A DNA stretch of 64,000 nucleotides from an uncultured Gammaproteobacteria bacterium (GTDB lineage: Bacteria > Pseudomonadota > Gammaproteobacteria > Arenicellales > JAANXG01): assembly GCA_947259705.1 (NCBI GenBank), contig CAMYNL010000001.1, positions 186,001 to 250,000 on the forward strand, given 5' to 3'. Positions 19,902-29,838 of the stretch are shown one piece after another (positions within the stretch are counted from its first letter, which is position 1; each line of letters begins with the position of its first letter). The translations under genes were made by a program, and so were the position numbers. The notes under the pieces were generated by a model, which was not told where the DNA came from, made no database searches, and was given only the letters and a program-made list of their open reading frames with translations.

Positions 19902-20888
19902 ATGGAGATCGGGCCTTACCAACTTTCCAATAACGTAGTGCTAGCGCCGATGGCGGGGGTAACTGATCTGCCGTTTCGCCGTTTGTGCCGGCAATGGGGC
20001 GCCGGGCTCACGGTATCGGAGATGATATCGGCTGACGCGACGCTGCGCGATACGTCGAGAACGCGCCGCCGAATGAATCATGATTCGGAGCCGGCGCCGG
20101 TTACCGTGCAGATCGCGGGCGCGGATCCATCGATGCTGGCGGACGCGGCGCGCTACAACGTTGAATGCGGCGCGCACATCATCGACATCAACATGGGTTG
20201 CCCAGCCAAAAAAGTCTGCCGCAAGCGTGCCGGATCAGCGCTGTTGTCTGACGAGAAGCTGGTGGCCCGGATCTTTGAGGCAGTGGTTAGCGCGGTGCCG
20301 GTGCCGGTGACAATCAAGATCCGCACCGGTCCGCACCCCGGTCGGCGGAACGCCGTGGCAGTGGCCAGGTTGGCGGAGGCCGCCGGCATCCAGGCCATCT
20401 CGGTACACGGACGAACCAGGGCGTGCGGGTTTCACGGGGCCGTTGAATACGACACCGTGCGGGAGGTGAAGCGATCCGTGGACGTCCCGGTGATTGTGAA
20501 CGGTGACATTGACAGCCCGCACAAGGCGGCAGAGGCGCTGCAGTACACCGGGGCGGACGGGGTAATGATAGGGCGCGCAGCGCAAGGCCGCCCGTGGCTG
20601 CTGGGTCAGGTGGCGGCTTATCTGGAAACCGGCACCGTGCCTGCGGAGCCTGCTCGGGAGGCGCAGCGACGCGCGTTGCTGACGCATTTGGTTAACCTGT
20701 ACGCTTTCTATGGTGAGCGACGAGGTGTGCGCATCGCGAGAAAACACATTCACTGGTATACGAAAACAATAAGCGAAGGGGAGAAATTGTGGCACTGCGT
20801 GAATCAAGTCGAGGATTCGAAGCAGCAGTACCGGCTGATGGCGGAGTACTTCCATCCGGCGCGACATATATATTTGCGGGCGGCATGA
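19902..20888 (+). CDS. dusB: tRNA-dihydrouridine synthase B
   Basis: A 328-residue FMN-dependent enzyme that reduces uridines in the tRNA D-loop. The N-terminus VVLAPMAGVTDLPFRRLCRQWGA, the catalytic NMGCPAKKVCRKRAGSALL and VHGRTRACGFHGAVEYDTVREVK are diagnostic. The stop overlaps the fis ATG (ATGA), the same dusB-fis operon as in E. coli, where it is strongly growth-rate regulated. The 117-base leader upstream contains a TATGAT that could serve as -10, but its -35 partner is weak. Confidence 0.97.
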   Translation: MEIGPYQLSNNVVLAPMAGVTDLPFRRLCRQWGAGLTVSEMISADATLRDTSRTRRRMNHDSEPAPVTVQIAGADPSMLADAARYNVECGAHIIDINMGCPAKKVCRKRAGSALLSDEKLVARIFEAVVSAVPVPVTIKIRTGPHPGRRNAVAVARLAEAAGIQAISVHGRTRACGFHGAVEYDTVREVKRSVDVPVIVNGDIDSPHKAAEALQYTGADGVMIGRAAQGRPWLLGQVAAYLETGTVPAEPAREAQRRALLTHLVNLYAFYGERRGVRIARKHIHWYTKTISEGEKLWHCVNQVEDSKQQYRLMAEYFHPARHIYLRAA

Positions 20889-21127
20889 ACAGCAAGGGCG
20901 CGGATCTACTGAGTCAGTGCGTAAGCCGTTCCCTGAAACGGTATTTCAGGGACCTCAACGGAGAGGAGCCGGCCAACCTCTACAGCATGGTAATGCACGA
21001 GATAGAAAAACCATTGCTTGAGGTGGTGATGCAGCAGGCGCAGAGCAATCAAACCCGGGCGGCCCAGATGCTGGGCATCAACCGCAACACGCTGCGCAAG
21101 AAGCTGAAACAATACCAGCTGGATTGA
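20885..21127 (+). CDS. fis: nucleoid protein/transcription factor Fis
   Basis: An 80-residue Fis homolog, shorter than the 98 of E. coli at the N-terminus. The C-terminal helix-turn-helix [23 protein letters not shown] is nearly identical to the E. coli protein, as is [18 protein letters not shown]. It bends DNA and regulates rRNA, recombination and phage genes in rapidly growing cells. The start at 20885 overlaps the dusB stop; no longer in-frame reading looks like Fis. Confidence 0.96.
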   Translation: MNSKGADLLSQCVSRSLKRYFRDLNGEEPANLYSMVMHEIEKPLLEVVMQQAQSNQTRAAQMLGINRNTLRKKLKQYQLD

Positions 21128-21171
21128 TCGCGCCGCGCCGCGCGCTTGTCAACGCACACACACGGTGGTCT

Positions 21172-22740
21172 ATGTCTGACGTTACGCCCCTTAGGCGCGC
21201 CTTGATCAGCGTGTCCGATAAGACAGGTGTTGTCGATTTTGCCCGTACCCTGCAGAGGGCCGGGACCGAGATCCTGTCCACCGGCGGTACCGCGAACCTG
21301 CTCGCCGACAATGATATCCCGGTCAAGGAAGTCGCAGCCCATACTGGTTTCCCGGAGATGATGGATGGCCGCGTCAAGACGCTCCATCCGGTCATACACG
21401 GCGGCATCCTGGGACGTCGCGGCCTTGACGAGGGGGTAATGCAGGAACATGGAATTGCGCCCATAGATCTGGTGGTGGTCAACCTCTATCCGTTCGAACA
21501 GGCTGTATCGGATCCAACCTGCACGCTGAGCAAAGCGATAGAGAATATCGACATCGGCGGTCCGACCATGGTCCGTGCGGCGGCAAAGAACAGCGCCGCC
21601 GTCACCGTGGTGGTGGACAGCGAGGATTACGACACGGTGGCCGCGGAGCTGTCCGCGATGGGGGGAATAACCGCCACCACCCGATTTCGGTTGGCCGTCA
21701 AGGCGTTCGAGCACACCGCGCGTTACGAAGGCGCGATTGCCAACTATCTCGGACGCGTCAGGGATGGGGGGGAGATCACGGACTTTCCAAATACCATCAA
21801 TCTGCAGTTTCATCAGGCCCAAGTGATGCGATACGGCGAGAACCCGCATCAAAAGGCCGCCTTCTATGTTGAGCGCTCACTGGAGGAACCGAGTGTGGCG
21901 ACCGCGCGTCAGCTGCAAGGCAAGGAATTGTCTTTCAATAACATCGCGGACACCGATGCGGCACTCGAGTGCGTCAAGCAGTACGACGAAGCACCGGCCT
22001 GCGTCATCGTCAAGCATGCCAATCCGTGCGGTGTTGCACTCGACGACTCCCTGCCGGGCGCCTATGACCGCGCCTATGCCACTGACCCCGAGTCGGCGTT
22101 CGGGGGTGTCATCGCGGTCAACCGGGAACTCGATGAGCAGACCGCCCGGTTGATCGCGGAAAGGCAGTTCGTGGAGGTGATCGTCGCGCCCGCCGTCGGC
22201 ACCGAGGCCGCTTCCATTATTGCGGCGAAGAAGAACGTACGACTGCTGGTATGCGGGTACTGGACTGCGGAACAGGCTTGGCGTCTGGATTTCAAGCGCG
22301 TGAAGGGGGGGCTGCTGGTCCAGGACGCGGATCTGGACCTTTACCGGGAGCTGAAAGTGGTAACGCGGCGGGAACCCACCGATGCGGAGAAGGAAGACCT
22401 GCTGTTCAGCTGGCGGGTTGCGAAGTTCGTTAAGTCAAATGCCATTGTGTATGGTAAGGGGCGCATGACCATTGGTGTCGGGGCCGGGCAAATGAGTCGC
22501 GTGAACTCGGCGAGGATCGCCGGTATCAAGGCCGAGCATGCGGGACTGTCGGTGCGAGGGTCGGTCATGGCATCTGACGCATTTTTCCCCTTTCGTGACG
22601 GCATTGATGCGGCCGCGGCGTCGGGCATCACCGCCGTGGTCCAGCCCGGCGGCTCGATACGAGACCAGGAGGTTATTGCCGCCGCCGACGAGCATGACAT
22701 GGCAATGCTGTTTACCGGCATGCGCCATTTCCGGCACTGA
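21172..22740 (+). CDS. purH: bifunctional AICAR transformylase/IMP cyclohydrolase
   Basis: A 522-residue enzyme for the last two steps of IMP synthesis. The N-terminal IMP cyclohydrolase begins [20 protein letters not shown] and contains [16 protein letters not shown]; the C-terminal transformylase has KHANPCGVA, the [15 protein letters not shown] segment and the terminal GMRHFRH. I chose the ATG at 21172 ([11 protein letters not shown]); the upstream reading overlaps the end of fis and is not family-like. Followed by purD on the same strand. Confidence 0.97.
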   Translation: MSDVTPLRRALISVSDKTGVVDFARTLQRAGTEILSTGGTANLLADNDIPVKEVAAHTGFPEMMDGRVKTLHPVIHGGILGRRGLDEGVMQEHGIAPIDLVVVNLYPFEQAVSDPTCTLSKAIENIDIGGPTMVRAAAKNSAAVTVVVDSEDYDTVAAELSAMGGITATTRFRLAVKAFEHTARYEGAIANYLGRVRDGGEITDFPNTINLQFHQAQVMRYGENPHQKAAFYVERSLEEPSVATARQLQGKELSFNNIADTDAALECVKQYDEAPACVIVKHANPCGVALDDSLPGAYDRAYATDPESAFGGVIAVNRELDEQTARLIAERQFVEVIVAPAVGTEAASIIAAKKNVRLLVCGYWTAEQAWRLDFKRVKGGLLVQDADLDLYRELKVVTRREPTDAEKEDLLFSWRVAKFVKSNAIVYGKGRMTIGVGAGQMSRVNSARIAGIKAEHAGLSVRGSVMASDAFFPFRDGIDAAAASGITAVVQPGGSIRDQEVIAAADEHDMAMLFTGMRHFRH

Positions 22741-22890
22741 TAAACCAGCCGCGGGGCCGGCAGCAGCGGGCATGTCCGCGCCGGGTCGCACCCTGCCCCT
22801 GGGCGGCGCCCGCGGGTCGCGGGCGAGGCCAAGACTTTTCCCGTCGACAAAGTTAAGATTGCGCTCCCGATTGTGACAATGGGCTTTTAG
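22741..22890 (+). other. purH-purD intergenic leader
   Basis: These 150 bases hold a seven-base GC hairpin (GCCCGCG at 22808-22814 with CGCGGGC at 22818-22824) but no immediate T run, so it is not a convincing terminator. purD may have its own leader here. No PurR box was recognised by eye. Confidence 0.35.
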
Positions 22891-24216
22891 ATGCGGGTCC
22901 TGATGATAGGTAACGGTGGGCGGGAACATGCCCTGGCCTGGAAGGTGGCGGAATCTCTCGCCGTGGACGCGGTGTTCGTGGCGCCTGGAAATGCAGGTAC
23001 TGCCTCGGAACCCAAAGTGCAGAACGTCAATATCCCCATGGACAATACCGCGGCACTGGTCAAGTTCGCACTGGACAATGCTGTCGGGCTGGTCATTGTC
23101 GGTCCCGAGGCGCCGTTGGTGGCGGGGATCGTCAATGCCTTCGACGCCGCACGGGTGCCTTGCTTCGGGCCTTCCCGGGCGGCCGCCCGTCTCGAGGGGT
23201 CAAAATCGTATGCCAAGGACTTCCTTTCCCGTTATAACATTCCCACGGCGGCGTACAGAACTTTCACCGAGGTCGACGCGGCACGGGCCTACATCGAGGA
23301 ACAGGGTGCGCCCATTGTGGTCAAGGCGGATGGCCTGGCGGCAGGCAAAGGCGTGACCGTAGCCGCGACGGTGGAGGAAGCACTTGCCGCTGTCGACGCG
23401 TGCCTGGCGCAGGATCGCTTCGGAGCGGCCGGCAGCATGGTGGTGGTGGAAGAATGCCTGCTCGGCGAAGAAGTCAGCTTCATCTGCATGGTGGACGGCG
23501 AGAACATACTCCCGCTGGCAAGTTCCCAGGACCATAAGGCCCGCGACAATGGGGACCTTGGCCCCAATACGGGCGGCATGGGCGCCTACTCGCCGGCCCC
23601 CGTCGTGAATGAGGCGCTGCATGACAGGATCATGAGCGAGGTGATGGGGCCCACAGTGCGCGGCCTGGTAGCGGACGGTAACCCATATACCGGGTTTCTC
23701 TACGCCGGACTGATGATCGACGCCTCGGGCGCCCCCAGAGTGCTGGAGTTCAATTGCCGCTTCGGTGACCCGGAAACCCAACCGATACTGATGCGTTTGC
23801 GGTCCGACCTGGTGGAGATTTGCCAGGCGGCACTGGACGAGAGCTTGCACAAGATCGAGGTCGAGTGGGACTCGCAAGCGGCCCTCGGCGTGGTGATGAC
23901 CGCCGGAGGTTATCCGGGCAAGTATCGTCTAGGCGACGAAATCACCGGCCTGGAGGAGGCAGATTCTGAATCGGTGAAGGTATTTCAGGCCGGAACGCGA
24001 CGCGAGAACGGCAAGACGGTCACCGCCGGCGGGCGTGTCTTGTGCGTAACTGCTCTCGGCGAAACGGTTAAGCAGGCCCAGGAGCGCGCCTACGCTGTGG
24101 TCGGGAAGATCCACTGGCAGGATGCCTATTACCGCACTGACATAGGCTACCGTGCGGTAGCGCGCGAACGGGAGCTGGGCAACGAAACTCATGCCGAAGA
24201 AGAGCAGGTATCATGA
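22891..24216 (+). CDS. purD: phosphoribosylamine-glycine ligase
   Basis: A 441-residue ATP-grasp enzyme, step two of purine synthesis. MRVLMIGNGGREHALAWKVAES, GPEAPLVAGI, the ATP-binding VKADGLAAGKGVTVA, GPNTGGMGAYSPAP and LEFNCRFGDPETQ are all present. The length is slightly above the E. coli 429. It ends with an ATGA overlap into purE, indicating coupled translation. Confidence 0.98.
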   Translation: MRVLMIGNGGREHALAWKVAESLAVDAVFVAPGNAGTASEPKVQNVNIPMDNTAALVKFALDNAVGLVIVGPEAPLVAGIVNAFDAARVPCFGPSRAAARLEGSKSYAKDFLSRYNIPTAAYRTFTEVDAARAYIEEQGAPIVVKADGLAAGKGVTVAATVEEALAAVDACLAQDRFGAAGSMVVVEECLLGEEVSFICMVDGENILPLASSQDHKARDNGDLGPNTGGMGAYSPAPVVNEALHDRIMSEVMGPTVRGLVADGNPYTGFLYAGLMIDASGAPRVLEFNCRFGDPETQPILMRLRSDLVEICQAALDESLHKIEVEWDSQAALGVVMTAGGYPGKYRLGDEITGLEEADSESVKVFQAGTRRENGKTVTAGGRVLCVTALGETVKQAQERAYAVVGKIHWQDAYYRTDIGYRAVARERELGNETHAEEEQVS

Positions 24217-24722
24217 GCAAATCATTTGTCGCTGTATTGATGGGGTCGGACTCCGATCTGGGCACCGTGCAGACTACGCTCGACACGCTGGACTCACTGG
24301 GTGTGCCATGGGAGGTGAAGATTACCTCCGCACACCGCACTCCGGAGGCTACCCATGCCTATGTCTATGACGCGGACAAGCGAGGCTGCATGGTGTTCGT
24401 GGCGGCGGCGGGGCTGGCTGCACATCTGGCGGGGACCGTGGCGGCGCTGACGTTGAAACCGGTCATCGGCGTCCCCATCGAGGCCGGCGCCCTGAAAGGA
24501 CAGGACGCATTGTTGTCGACGGTGCAGATGCCGGGCGGAATTCCGGTGGCCTGCGTTGCGATAGGTAAGCCGGGGGCCAAGAATGCCGCCTACCTGGCCG
24601 CTCAGATCATTGCACTCAGCGATGCGAGGGTTGCGGCAAGGCTGGTCAGCGACCGGGCCTCGAGTGCCGCGGCGGTAGAGGCGAAGGACCGCGCGCTGCA
24701 GGCCTCCCTGCCCAAGAGTTGA
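24213..24722 (+). CDS. purE: N5-carboxyaminoimidazole ribonucleotide mutase (class I PurE)
   Basis: A 169-residue mutase of purine synthesis. It has the family signature [26 protein letters not shown] with the catalytic histidine, [17 protein letters not shown] and the [15 protein letters not shown] segment. No purK follows directly, so the carboxylase partner must be elsewhere. Overlaps purD by four bases. An ordinary complete copy. Confidence 0.96.
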   Translation: MSKSFVAVLMGSDSDLGTVQTTLDTLDSLGVPWEVKITSAHRTPEATHAYVYDADKRGCMVFVAAAGLAAHLAGTVAALTLKPVIGVPIEAGALKGQDALLSTVQMPGGIPVACVAIGKPGAKNAAYLAAQIIALSDARVAARLVSDRASSAAAVEAKDRALQASLPKS

Positions 24723-24792
24723 ATACTGCCCGGCCACCCACTGATGCGGGCCGGTTCGAGAACGGCGTTCGCAAGTGATAAGCTGAAGCGCT

Positions 24793-25350
24793 GTGAATGT
24801 CACCATTCTAACGGAGGCAGCGCGCATTATCCGTGCCGGCGGCATCGTCGCCTATCCCACCGAATTCTGCTACGGGCTTGGCTGTGATCCACGCCGTCAC
24901 GACACGATCCGGCGCCTGCTGCGCATCAAGCGGCGTTCCCGTGACCAGGGATTGATCCTGATTGCCGCGCGTTTATCGCAGGTACATAACTACATCGATC
25001 TCACTGCGACCGAAGCGTTGGCGCGTGCCCGACGGGACTGGCCAGGGCCGGTCACTTGGCTGCTGCCGGCTTTGCCGGGCATTACACCGTGGCTGCGTGG
25101 CTGCCACCAGACGCTTGCGATTCGTATCACCGCGCACGCCGGCGCGGCGGCCTTGTGCCGCTATGCACGGACTGCGCTGGTTTCGACCAGCGCGAATCGG
25201 CATGGCCGGCCTCCATGTCGATCTGCCGCCGCAGTGCGGCGAGAGATGGGTAACGATCTGGACTATGTCCTTGACGGCAGACTGGGCGGACTTGCGCGGG
25301 CAACCGAGATCCGCGATGCCGTTACCGGGGCCGTAGTGCGGACCGGATGA
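24793..25350 (+). CDS. tsaC: threonylcarbamoyl-AMP synthase (TsaC/YrdC)
   Basis: A 185-residue YrdC-domain protein that makes threonylcarbamoyl-AMP for the t6A37 modification of tRNAs reading ANN codons. AGGIVAYPTEFCYGLGCDP, RLLRIKRRSRDQGLILIA (the KxR motif), WPGPVTWLLPA and ALVSTSANRHGRPP are family hallmarks. A GTG start at 24793 fits the family N-terminus. It precedes hemF, an order close to the E. coli tsaC-aroE region but without aroE. Confidence 0.94.
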   Translation: MNVTILTEAARIIRAGGIVAYPTEFCYGLGCDPRRHDTIRRLLRIKRRSRDQGLILIAARLSQVHNYIDLTATEALARARRDWPGPVTWLLPALPGITPWLRGCHQTLAIRITAHAGAAALCRYARTALVSTSANRHGRPPCRSAAAVRREMGNDLDYVLDGRLGGLARATEIRDAVTGAVVRTG

Positions 25351-25371
25351 ATCCTTGTCTACGGGACCGCA

Positions 25372-26304
25372 ATGACAGACCAGCAGCTGCCCCTGAGAGA
25401 GATAAAGAAGTACCTCCTTGACCTGCAGGATCACATCTGTGGGGCCCTCGCGGAAATTGACGGCGCCGCTGGTTTTCGTGAGGACGCATGGCAGCATGGC
25501 GATGGTGGCGGAGGCCGGACGCGGGTGCTCGAGCAGGGGGGGGTCTTTGAACAGGCGGGGGTGAATTTCTCCCATGTGCGCGGCCGGCAACTGCCGGCCG
25601 CTGCCACGACCAGGCGGCCAGAACTGGCGGGACGGGATTTCGAGGCGCTCGGGGTGTCGCTTGTCATTCACCCGCACAATCCCTACGTGCCGACCTCGCA
25701 TATGAATGTACGGTTTTTCGTCGCCGGTACGGACCACCCGGATCCTGTGTGGTGGTTCGGCGGCGGATTCGATCTTACCCCATTCTATCCATTCGCCGAT
25801 GACGTTATTCATTGGCACGAGACGGCCCGGGCAGCCTGTGAGCGCTTTGGCGCGGACGTGTATCCCCGCTTCAAGCGCTGGTGTGACGAGTACTTCTACA
25901 TAAAGCATCGGGATGAAACCCGGGGTATAGGGGGTTTGTTTTTCGACGATCTGAACGAGTGGGATTTTGCTACCAGCTTCGGCTTCATGCGCAGCGTGAG
26001 TGATCATTACCTGCCGGCGTATGAACCGATCGTGCGGCGCAGGATGGGAATGGAGTACGGGCCCAGGCAGCGTGACTGGCAACTCTACAGGCGAGGTCGT
26101 TACGTGGAATTCAATCTGGTCTACGATCGCGGCACCCTCTTCGGACTGCAGTCAGGCGGCCGCATCGAGTCCATCCTGATGTCCATGCCACCCCAGGTCG
26201 CCTGGCGTTACGATTACCGGCCACGACCGGGTTCGCCCGAGGCTGACCTCTACGAGCTCTATCTGGGCGGCAGGGACTGGCTCCGGATCGACGGCGATGG
26301 CTGA
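25372..26304 (+). CDS. hemF: oxygen-dependent coproporphyrinogen III oxidase
   Basis: A 310-residue enzyme of haem synthesis that needs O2, suggesting aerobic growth. Conserved segments include [58 protein letters not shown] (read in parts), [28 protein letters not shown] and the C-terminal LGGRDWL. The length is normal. It lies 22 bases after tsaC and 43 before waaA on the same strand. Confidence 0.98.
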   Translation: MTDQQLPLREIKKYLLDLQDHICGALAEIDGAAGFREDAWQHGDGGGGRTRVLEQGGVFEQAGVNFSHVRGRQLPAAATTRRPELAGRDFEALGVSLVIHPHNPYVPTSHMNVRFFVAGTDHPDPVWWFGGGFDLTPFYPFADDVIHWHETARAACERFGADVYPRFKRWCDEYFYIKHRDETRGIGGLFFDDLNEWDFATSFGFMRSVSDHYLPAYEPIVRRRMGMEYGPRQRDWQLYRRGRYVEFNLVYDRGTLFGLQSGGRIESILMSMPPQVAWRYDYRPRPGSPEADLYELYLGGRDWLRIDGDG

Positions 26305-26347
26305 AGCTCTCATTGTTGCTTCGAATCGCTCTGTCTGAAGGCTAAGT

Positions 26348-27673
26348 ATGCCCGGTCCTCCGCCCATGAGATATCTCTACACACCGTTGCTGTATCTGTT
26401 TCTTCCCCTGATTCTCGTCAGGTTGGTGTTGCGGGGATTCAAGAATCCCGCCTACTGGCGGCGCTGGCTCGAGCGCTTCGGCTACATCCCGGTTTCGGGA
26501 CCAGTGGACCTTTGGCTGCATGCTGTATCGGTCGGCGAGGCGCGCGCCGCCGCCCCGATTGTCAATGCCCTGCTGGACAACAGTAATGTTCAAAGCATCC
26601 TTGTTACCACCATGACACCGACCGGTTCCGAGCAGGTACGCCAGCTGTTCGGTAATCGAGTGGCGCATTGCTATGCCCCCTATGATTATCCTCAGGTGAT
26701 CAACCGCTTTCTGAACCGCGCACAGCCGAAGCTGGTGCTGATCATGGAAACCGAGATGTGGCCGAATGTGATCCGCCACTGCCATCGCCGTGGTATTTCC
26801 ATCCTGTTCGCCAACCTGCGTCTGTCGGAGCGATCGTTTCAACGTTACCTCAGGGTGGCGGGGTTGATGCGGTCGGTGCTCGACCAGGTCAAGGGGTTTG
26901 CCGTTCAGAGTGAACCCGATGCCGACAGGTTGTGTAAGCTGGGGGCGCGCCGCGAAGCCGTGTTCGTCACCGGAAGCATTAAGTTCGAAGTGAACTTGAC
27001 GGCCAGTCTGCTCGAGGTTGCCCAGGTGGTGCGGCGGGAATGGGGAAAGGAGAGGCCGGTGTGGATAGCGGGCAGCACCCACGAGGGAGAAGAAACCCAG
27101 GTGCTGGCGACGCATGCCGAGCTGCGCCGCGAACATCCGGACCTGCTGCTGGTCCTGGTGCCGCGCCACCCGGAGCGCTTCAGCACGGTAACGAAAATCG
27201 TGGAGAAGAGCGGTCACCGCGTGGCGCGGCGCAGTGAAACCCGCGGTGTTCTGGATGCCACGGTCTCTGTTTACGTCGGCGACACCATGGGCGAACTGGC
27301 GCTCCTGTATGCCGCGTCGGACATCGCTTTCGTGGGTGGGAGCCTGGTTGCCACCGGTGGACACAATATCCTCGAGCCCTGCGCGCTGGGATTGCCGGTA
27401 GTGTTCGGGCCGCACATGTTTAATTTTCTGCAGATCAGCGAGCTGGCGATGGAGCGGCAGGCAGCCATACAGGTCGCTGACCAGGCACAGCTGACGGCCG
27501 CCATCCGCAGATTCCTGGGCGATCCGAATCTGCGTTTTCGGGTCGGAGAAGCGGGGAAGGCGCTGGTTACGGAGAACAAGGGCGCCCTCTCCCGCACGCT
27601 GACGATGCTGAAAGCGCTGGTACCGTGGCTGGAGCTGCGCCGCCTGCCGGCGCACCTGGGCGCCGGCCCGTGA
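26348..27673 (+). CDS. waaA: Kdo transferase (3-deoxy-D-manno-octulosonic acid transferase)
   Basis: A 441-residue GT30 enzyme anchored at the inner membrane that links Kdo to lipid IVA. The N-terminal anchor YTPLLYLFLPLILVRLVLRG, WLHAVSVGEARAA, ETEMWPNVIRHC, FANLRLSERSFQRY, IAGSTHEGEE, VLVPRHPERF and GGHNILEPCALGLPVVFGPHMFNF are typical. The ATG at 26348 has an AAGG six bases before it; an ATG six codons later is an alternative. It is separated from the LPS core cluster at the left end of the window, as in Pseudomonas. Confidence 0.96.
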   Translation: MPGPPPMRYLYTPLLYLFLPLILVRLVLRGFKNPAYWRRWLERFGYIPVSGPVDLWLHAVSVGEARAAAPIVNALLDNSNVQSILVTTMTPTGSEQVRQLFGNRVAHCYAPYDYPQVINRFLNRAQPKLVLIMETEMWPNVIRHCHRRGISILFANLRLSERSFQRYLRVAGLMRSVLDQVKGFAVQSEPDADRLCKLGARREAVFVTGSIKFEVNLTASLLEVAQVVRREWGKERPVWIAGSTHEGEETQVLATHAELRREHPDLLLVLVPRHPERFSTVTKIVEKSGHRVARRSETRGVLDATVSVYVGDTMGELALLYAASDIAFVGGSLVATGGHNILEPCALGLPVVFGPHMFNFLQISELAMERQAAIQVADQAQLTAAIRRFLGDPNLRFRVGEAGKALVTENKGALSRTLTMLKALVPWLELRRLPAHLGAGP

Positions 27674-27735
27674 AGATTTGCGGCGACGCGACGCGCAGTT
27701 CGCATAAACGGTCCACCCGCCCGAACTCATGCGCT

Positions 27736-28182
27736 TCAGTGTAAGGTGACGTCTTCTTCCTTGGGCTCTGGTTCGGCTTCTGCCTGCTGGATCGCCTCGG
27801 GCGTCGGTGACGCATGGTGCAAGATCATCCGCCAGCCATCGCCGGTGCGACGGTATACGTTGGTCGCCAGGATCGTGAACTCCGGTTCGGAGGCGTCGCC
27901 GACATGGATATGCTCGTTGACATAGTGTACGGCCAGGTCGCCGTCCTCAATACGGTTCAGTTCGCTGATCTTGAAGTGAATCCGAGGCGAGTTCCGCATG
28001 ATCTGGCGCCAGCTTTCTCTGATCTCCGGCTGCCCCACCAGCCGTGGGCCGTGGGGGTGGATGCATACCACGTCGGCATCATCCGCCCATACTGCCATCA
28101 TTGCGTCCAGGTCGGCGCTGGCGAAAGCGATGTAGAAGGCCTCCTCGGCCTTTTCGGCGCTGGCAAGCCGGAAATCGGTCAT
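27736..28182 (-). CDS. SnoaL/DUF4440-like NTF2-fold protein
   Basis: A 148-residue small alpha+beta barrel. The segment AFASADLDAMMAVWADDADVVCIHPHGPRLVGQPEIRESW (read in parts) matches the YybH/SnoaL-like pocket family. It ends with an acidic tail (EAEPEPKEEDVTLH). The function is unknown; such proteins bind small ligands or act as accessory subunits. The ATG at 28182 overlaps the tolC stop (ATGA), so it belongs to the pcm-rhodanese-tolC transcript. Confidence 0.8.
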   Translation of the reverse strand: MTDFRLASAEKAEEAFYIAFASADLDAMMAVWADDADVVCIHPHGPRLVGQPEIRESWRQIMRNSPRIHFKISELNRIEDGDLAVHYVNEHIHVGDASEPEFTILATNVYRRTGDGWRMILHHASPTPEAIQQAEAEPEPKEEDVTLH

Positions 28183-29495
28183 CCCAGCCACCCGTTGACT
28201 AGTCTCAGGTCGTCTTCGTCCAGAGTGCCCACCGCCTGCTTCAGACGCAGCACGTTTAAGATGTATTCGTAGCGGGCGCTGTAGTAGTCCCGGGCCGCAC
28301 GAAACAAATCCCGCTGGGCGTCCAGGACCTGCAGGTTGGTGTCGAGGCCCGCCGCGAACCCCTCGCGCTTTGCTTCCACCGCGCTTTCCTGAGCGGTCAC
28401 CGCCGCCTTCAGTGCGTCCACCCGAAGCAAGCTCGCCACGATGCCGAGGAAGGCGGCCCGCGTGCGGCGTATCGCGGCGCGCCTGGCGCGTTCGGTCTGT
28501 TGCCGGGTCGCCTGGTAACGGAGTTCGGCCTCCCGGGATAGCGACGAGACCAGGCCGCCCTGGTAGATGGGCCAGACCAGCCGCAGCAAGGCATCCGTGC
28601 CGGTGCGTTTGATCCCCGGGCCTGAAATGCTGCCGTCGGCATCATCCACGTTATAGCGCACGATGAAGTCGAAGAACGGGTACCTGCCGGCCTTCTGCCG
28701 CTCGTATTCGGTCCGAGCCACGTTTTCGGTCTCCCGTGCGACCAGTAATTCCAGGTTGTTGTCCTGGGACTCGTCGATCCAGCTCTGCATGTCCCGTTTA
28801 GGCTCTTCCAACACCCGCTCCTCCCGCAGCTTTTCCAGATCGTGAGGCGTTTCGCCGATGATCTCGGCCAGCGCCTGATAGGCATCGTCGAGCAGATTCT
28901 GGGCCTCGATCTCCTGAGCCTGGGCCACGCTGTAACGTGCCTGGGCGTCATAGAGATCGGTCTTGATGCCCAGACCGACTTCAAGGCGTTTTTCGGCCAG
29001 CTCCAGCTGCTCCGCCAGCGCCTCCCGTTCCGACACCGCCAGCGTCAGGTTGTCATAGGCAGCCAGCACGGCGAAATAGCGGGTCGTAACCCTGACGATC
29101 AGGTCCTGGCTGGCGGCGGTGAACAGGAAGGCGGAAACGTTGGTCCGCAGCCTGGCCTGCTTCAGGGTGAGTTGTTTGGCGCGGTCGAAGACCACCTGGG
29201 TCAGGGCGATGCCGTACTCATCGGTGGTAAAGGTGGCGTCCCCGGGAGTGATGAAATCTGCGTCGCTGGACAGCTCCTCGCGCGTGCGAACGCGGGCGGC
29301 AATCACGTCGATGTTGGGCAGCAAAGCGGCGCGGGCCTGTGTAATCAGTTCCTTGTCGGCATCGTAGGTGAGGCTGTCGGTCTGGTAGATAGGGTCGCTG
29401 GCCAGCGCCAGTTCGTACACGGACAACAGGTCCGACCCCCATCCGGGGCTGCACAGCAGACCCAGCAAAACGCCAAGCGATCCTCTGGTGTTCAT
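28179..29495 (-). CDS. tolC: TolC family outer membrane channel
   Basis: A 438-residue outer membrane export channel. A signal peptide (1-20) is followed by LLSVYELALASDPIYQ and two repeats of the long coiled-coil helical hairpin, including YDAQARYSVAQAQEIEAQNLL and LDAQRDLFRAARDYYSARYEYI. YQGGLVSSLSREAELRYQATRQQ fits the second repeat. It would pair with RND or ABC exporters, none of which is in the window. In Chromatiales-type genomes tolC often follows pcm and a rhodanese gene as here. Confidence 0.95.
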   Translation of the reverse strand: MNTRGSLGVLLGLLCSPGWGSDLLSVYELALASDPIYQTDSLTYDADKELITQARAALLPNIDVIAARVRTREELSSDADFITPGDATFTTDEYGIALTQVVFDRAKQLTLKQARLRTNVSAFLFTAASQDLIVRVTTRYFAVLAAYDNLTLAVSEREALAEQLELAEKRLEVGLGIKTDLYDAQARYSVAQAQEIEAQNLLDDAYQALAEIIGETPHDLEKLREERVLEEPKRDMQSWIDESQDNNLELLVARETENVARTEYERQKAGRYPFFDFIVRYNVDDADGSISGPGIKRTGTDALLRLVWPIYQGGLVSSLSREAELRYQATRQQTERARRAAIRRTRAAFLGIVASLLRVDALKAAVTAQESAVEAKREGFAAGLDTNLQVLDAQRDLFRAARDYYSARYEYILNVLRLKQAVGTLDEDDLRLVNGWLG

Positions 29496-29511
29496 TGCAT
29501 TGCGCGATCAA

Positions 29512-29838
29512 TCAGTAACGGGCCATGGACGGGTCTATCTGTTGGGCCCAGGCGTCAATACCGCCGGTCACGTTGAACAGCTTGTGGAAACCGTGCTGAG
29601 CAAGAAATCTGCACACCTGCAGGCTGCGAAAGCCATGGTGGCACAGGACAACGATGTTGCATCCGCTGTCGAGCTCCGACATCTGTTCTGGAACCTGCCG
29701 CATAGGGATTTGAACGGACGACTGCAGACGGCAGGCCTCGCCTTCCCATGGTTCGCGCACGTCGATGATCAGGGGCTTTGCCTCTTCGGAGTCCAGCCAG
29801 GCCTTGAGTTCAGTGACGCTCAGCTTGCTGAGCGTCAT
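29512..29838 (-). CDS. single-domain rhodanese-like protein
   Basis: A 108-residue sulfurtransferase-type domain. LIIDVREPWE, the active-site loop LCHHGFRSLQ with Cys66, and LFNVTGGIDAWAQQID are all as expected for an active rhodanese. The persulfide acceptor is unknown. The start codon shares one base with the pcm stop (TGATG). Lies 16 bases upstream of tolC in the same direction. Confidence 0.93.
   Translation of the reverse strand: MTLSKLSVTELKAWLDSEEAKPLIIDVREPWEGEACRLQSSVQIPMRQVPEQMSELDSGCNIVVLCHHGFRSLQVCRFLAQHGFHKLFNVTGGIDAWAQQIDPSMARY

Noticed and set aside
24973..26082. 369-codon minus-strand frame across tsaC and hemF
   Set aside because: Crosses two well-supported genes on the other strand and shows no family pattern.
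26342..27730. 462-codon open frame on the minus strand across waaA
   Set aside because: It mirrors waaA, which has clear GT30 motifs on the plus strand. The mirrored translation has no motif and is rich in His, Arg and Gln, as expected of a GC-rich shadow.
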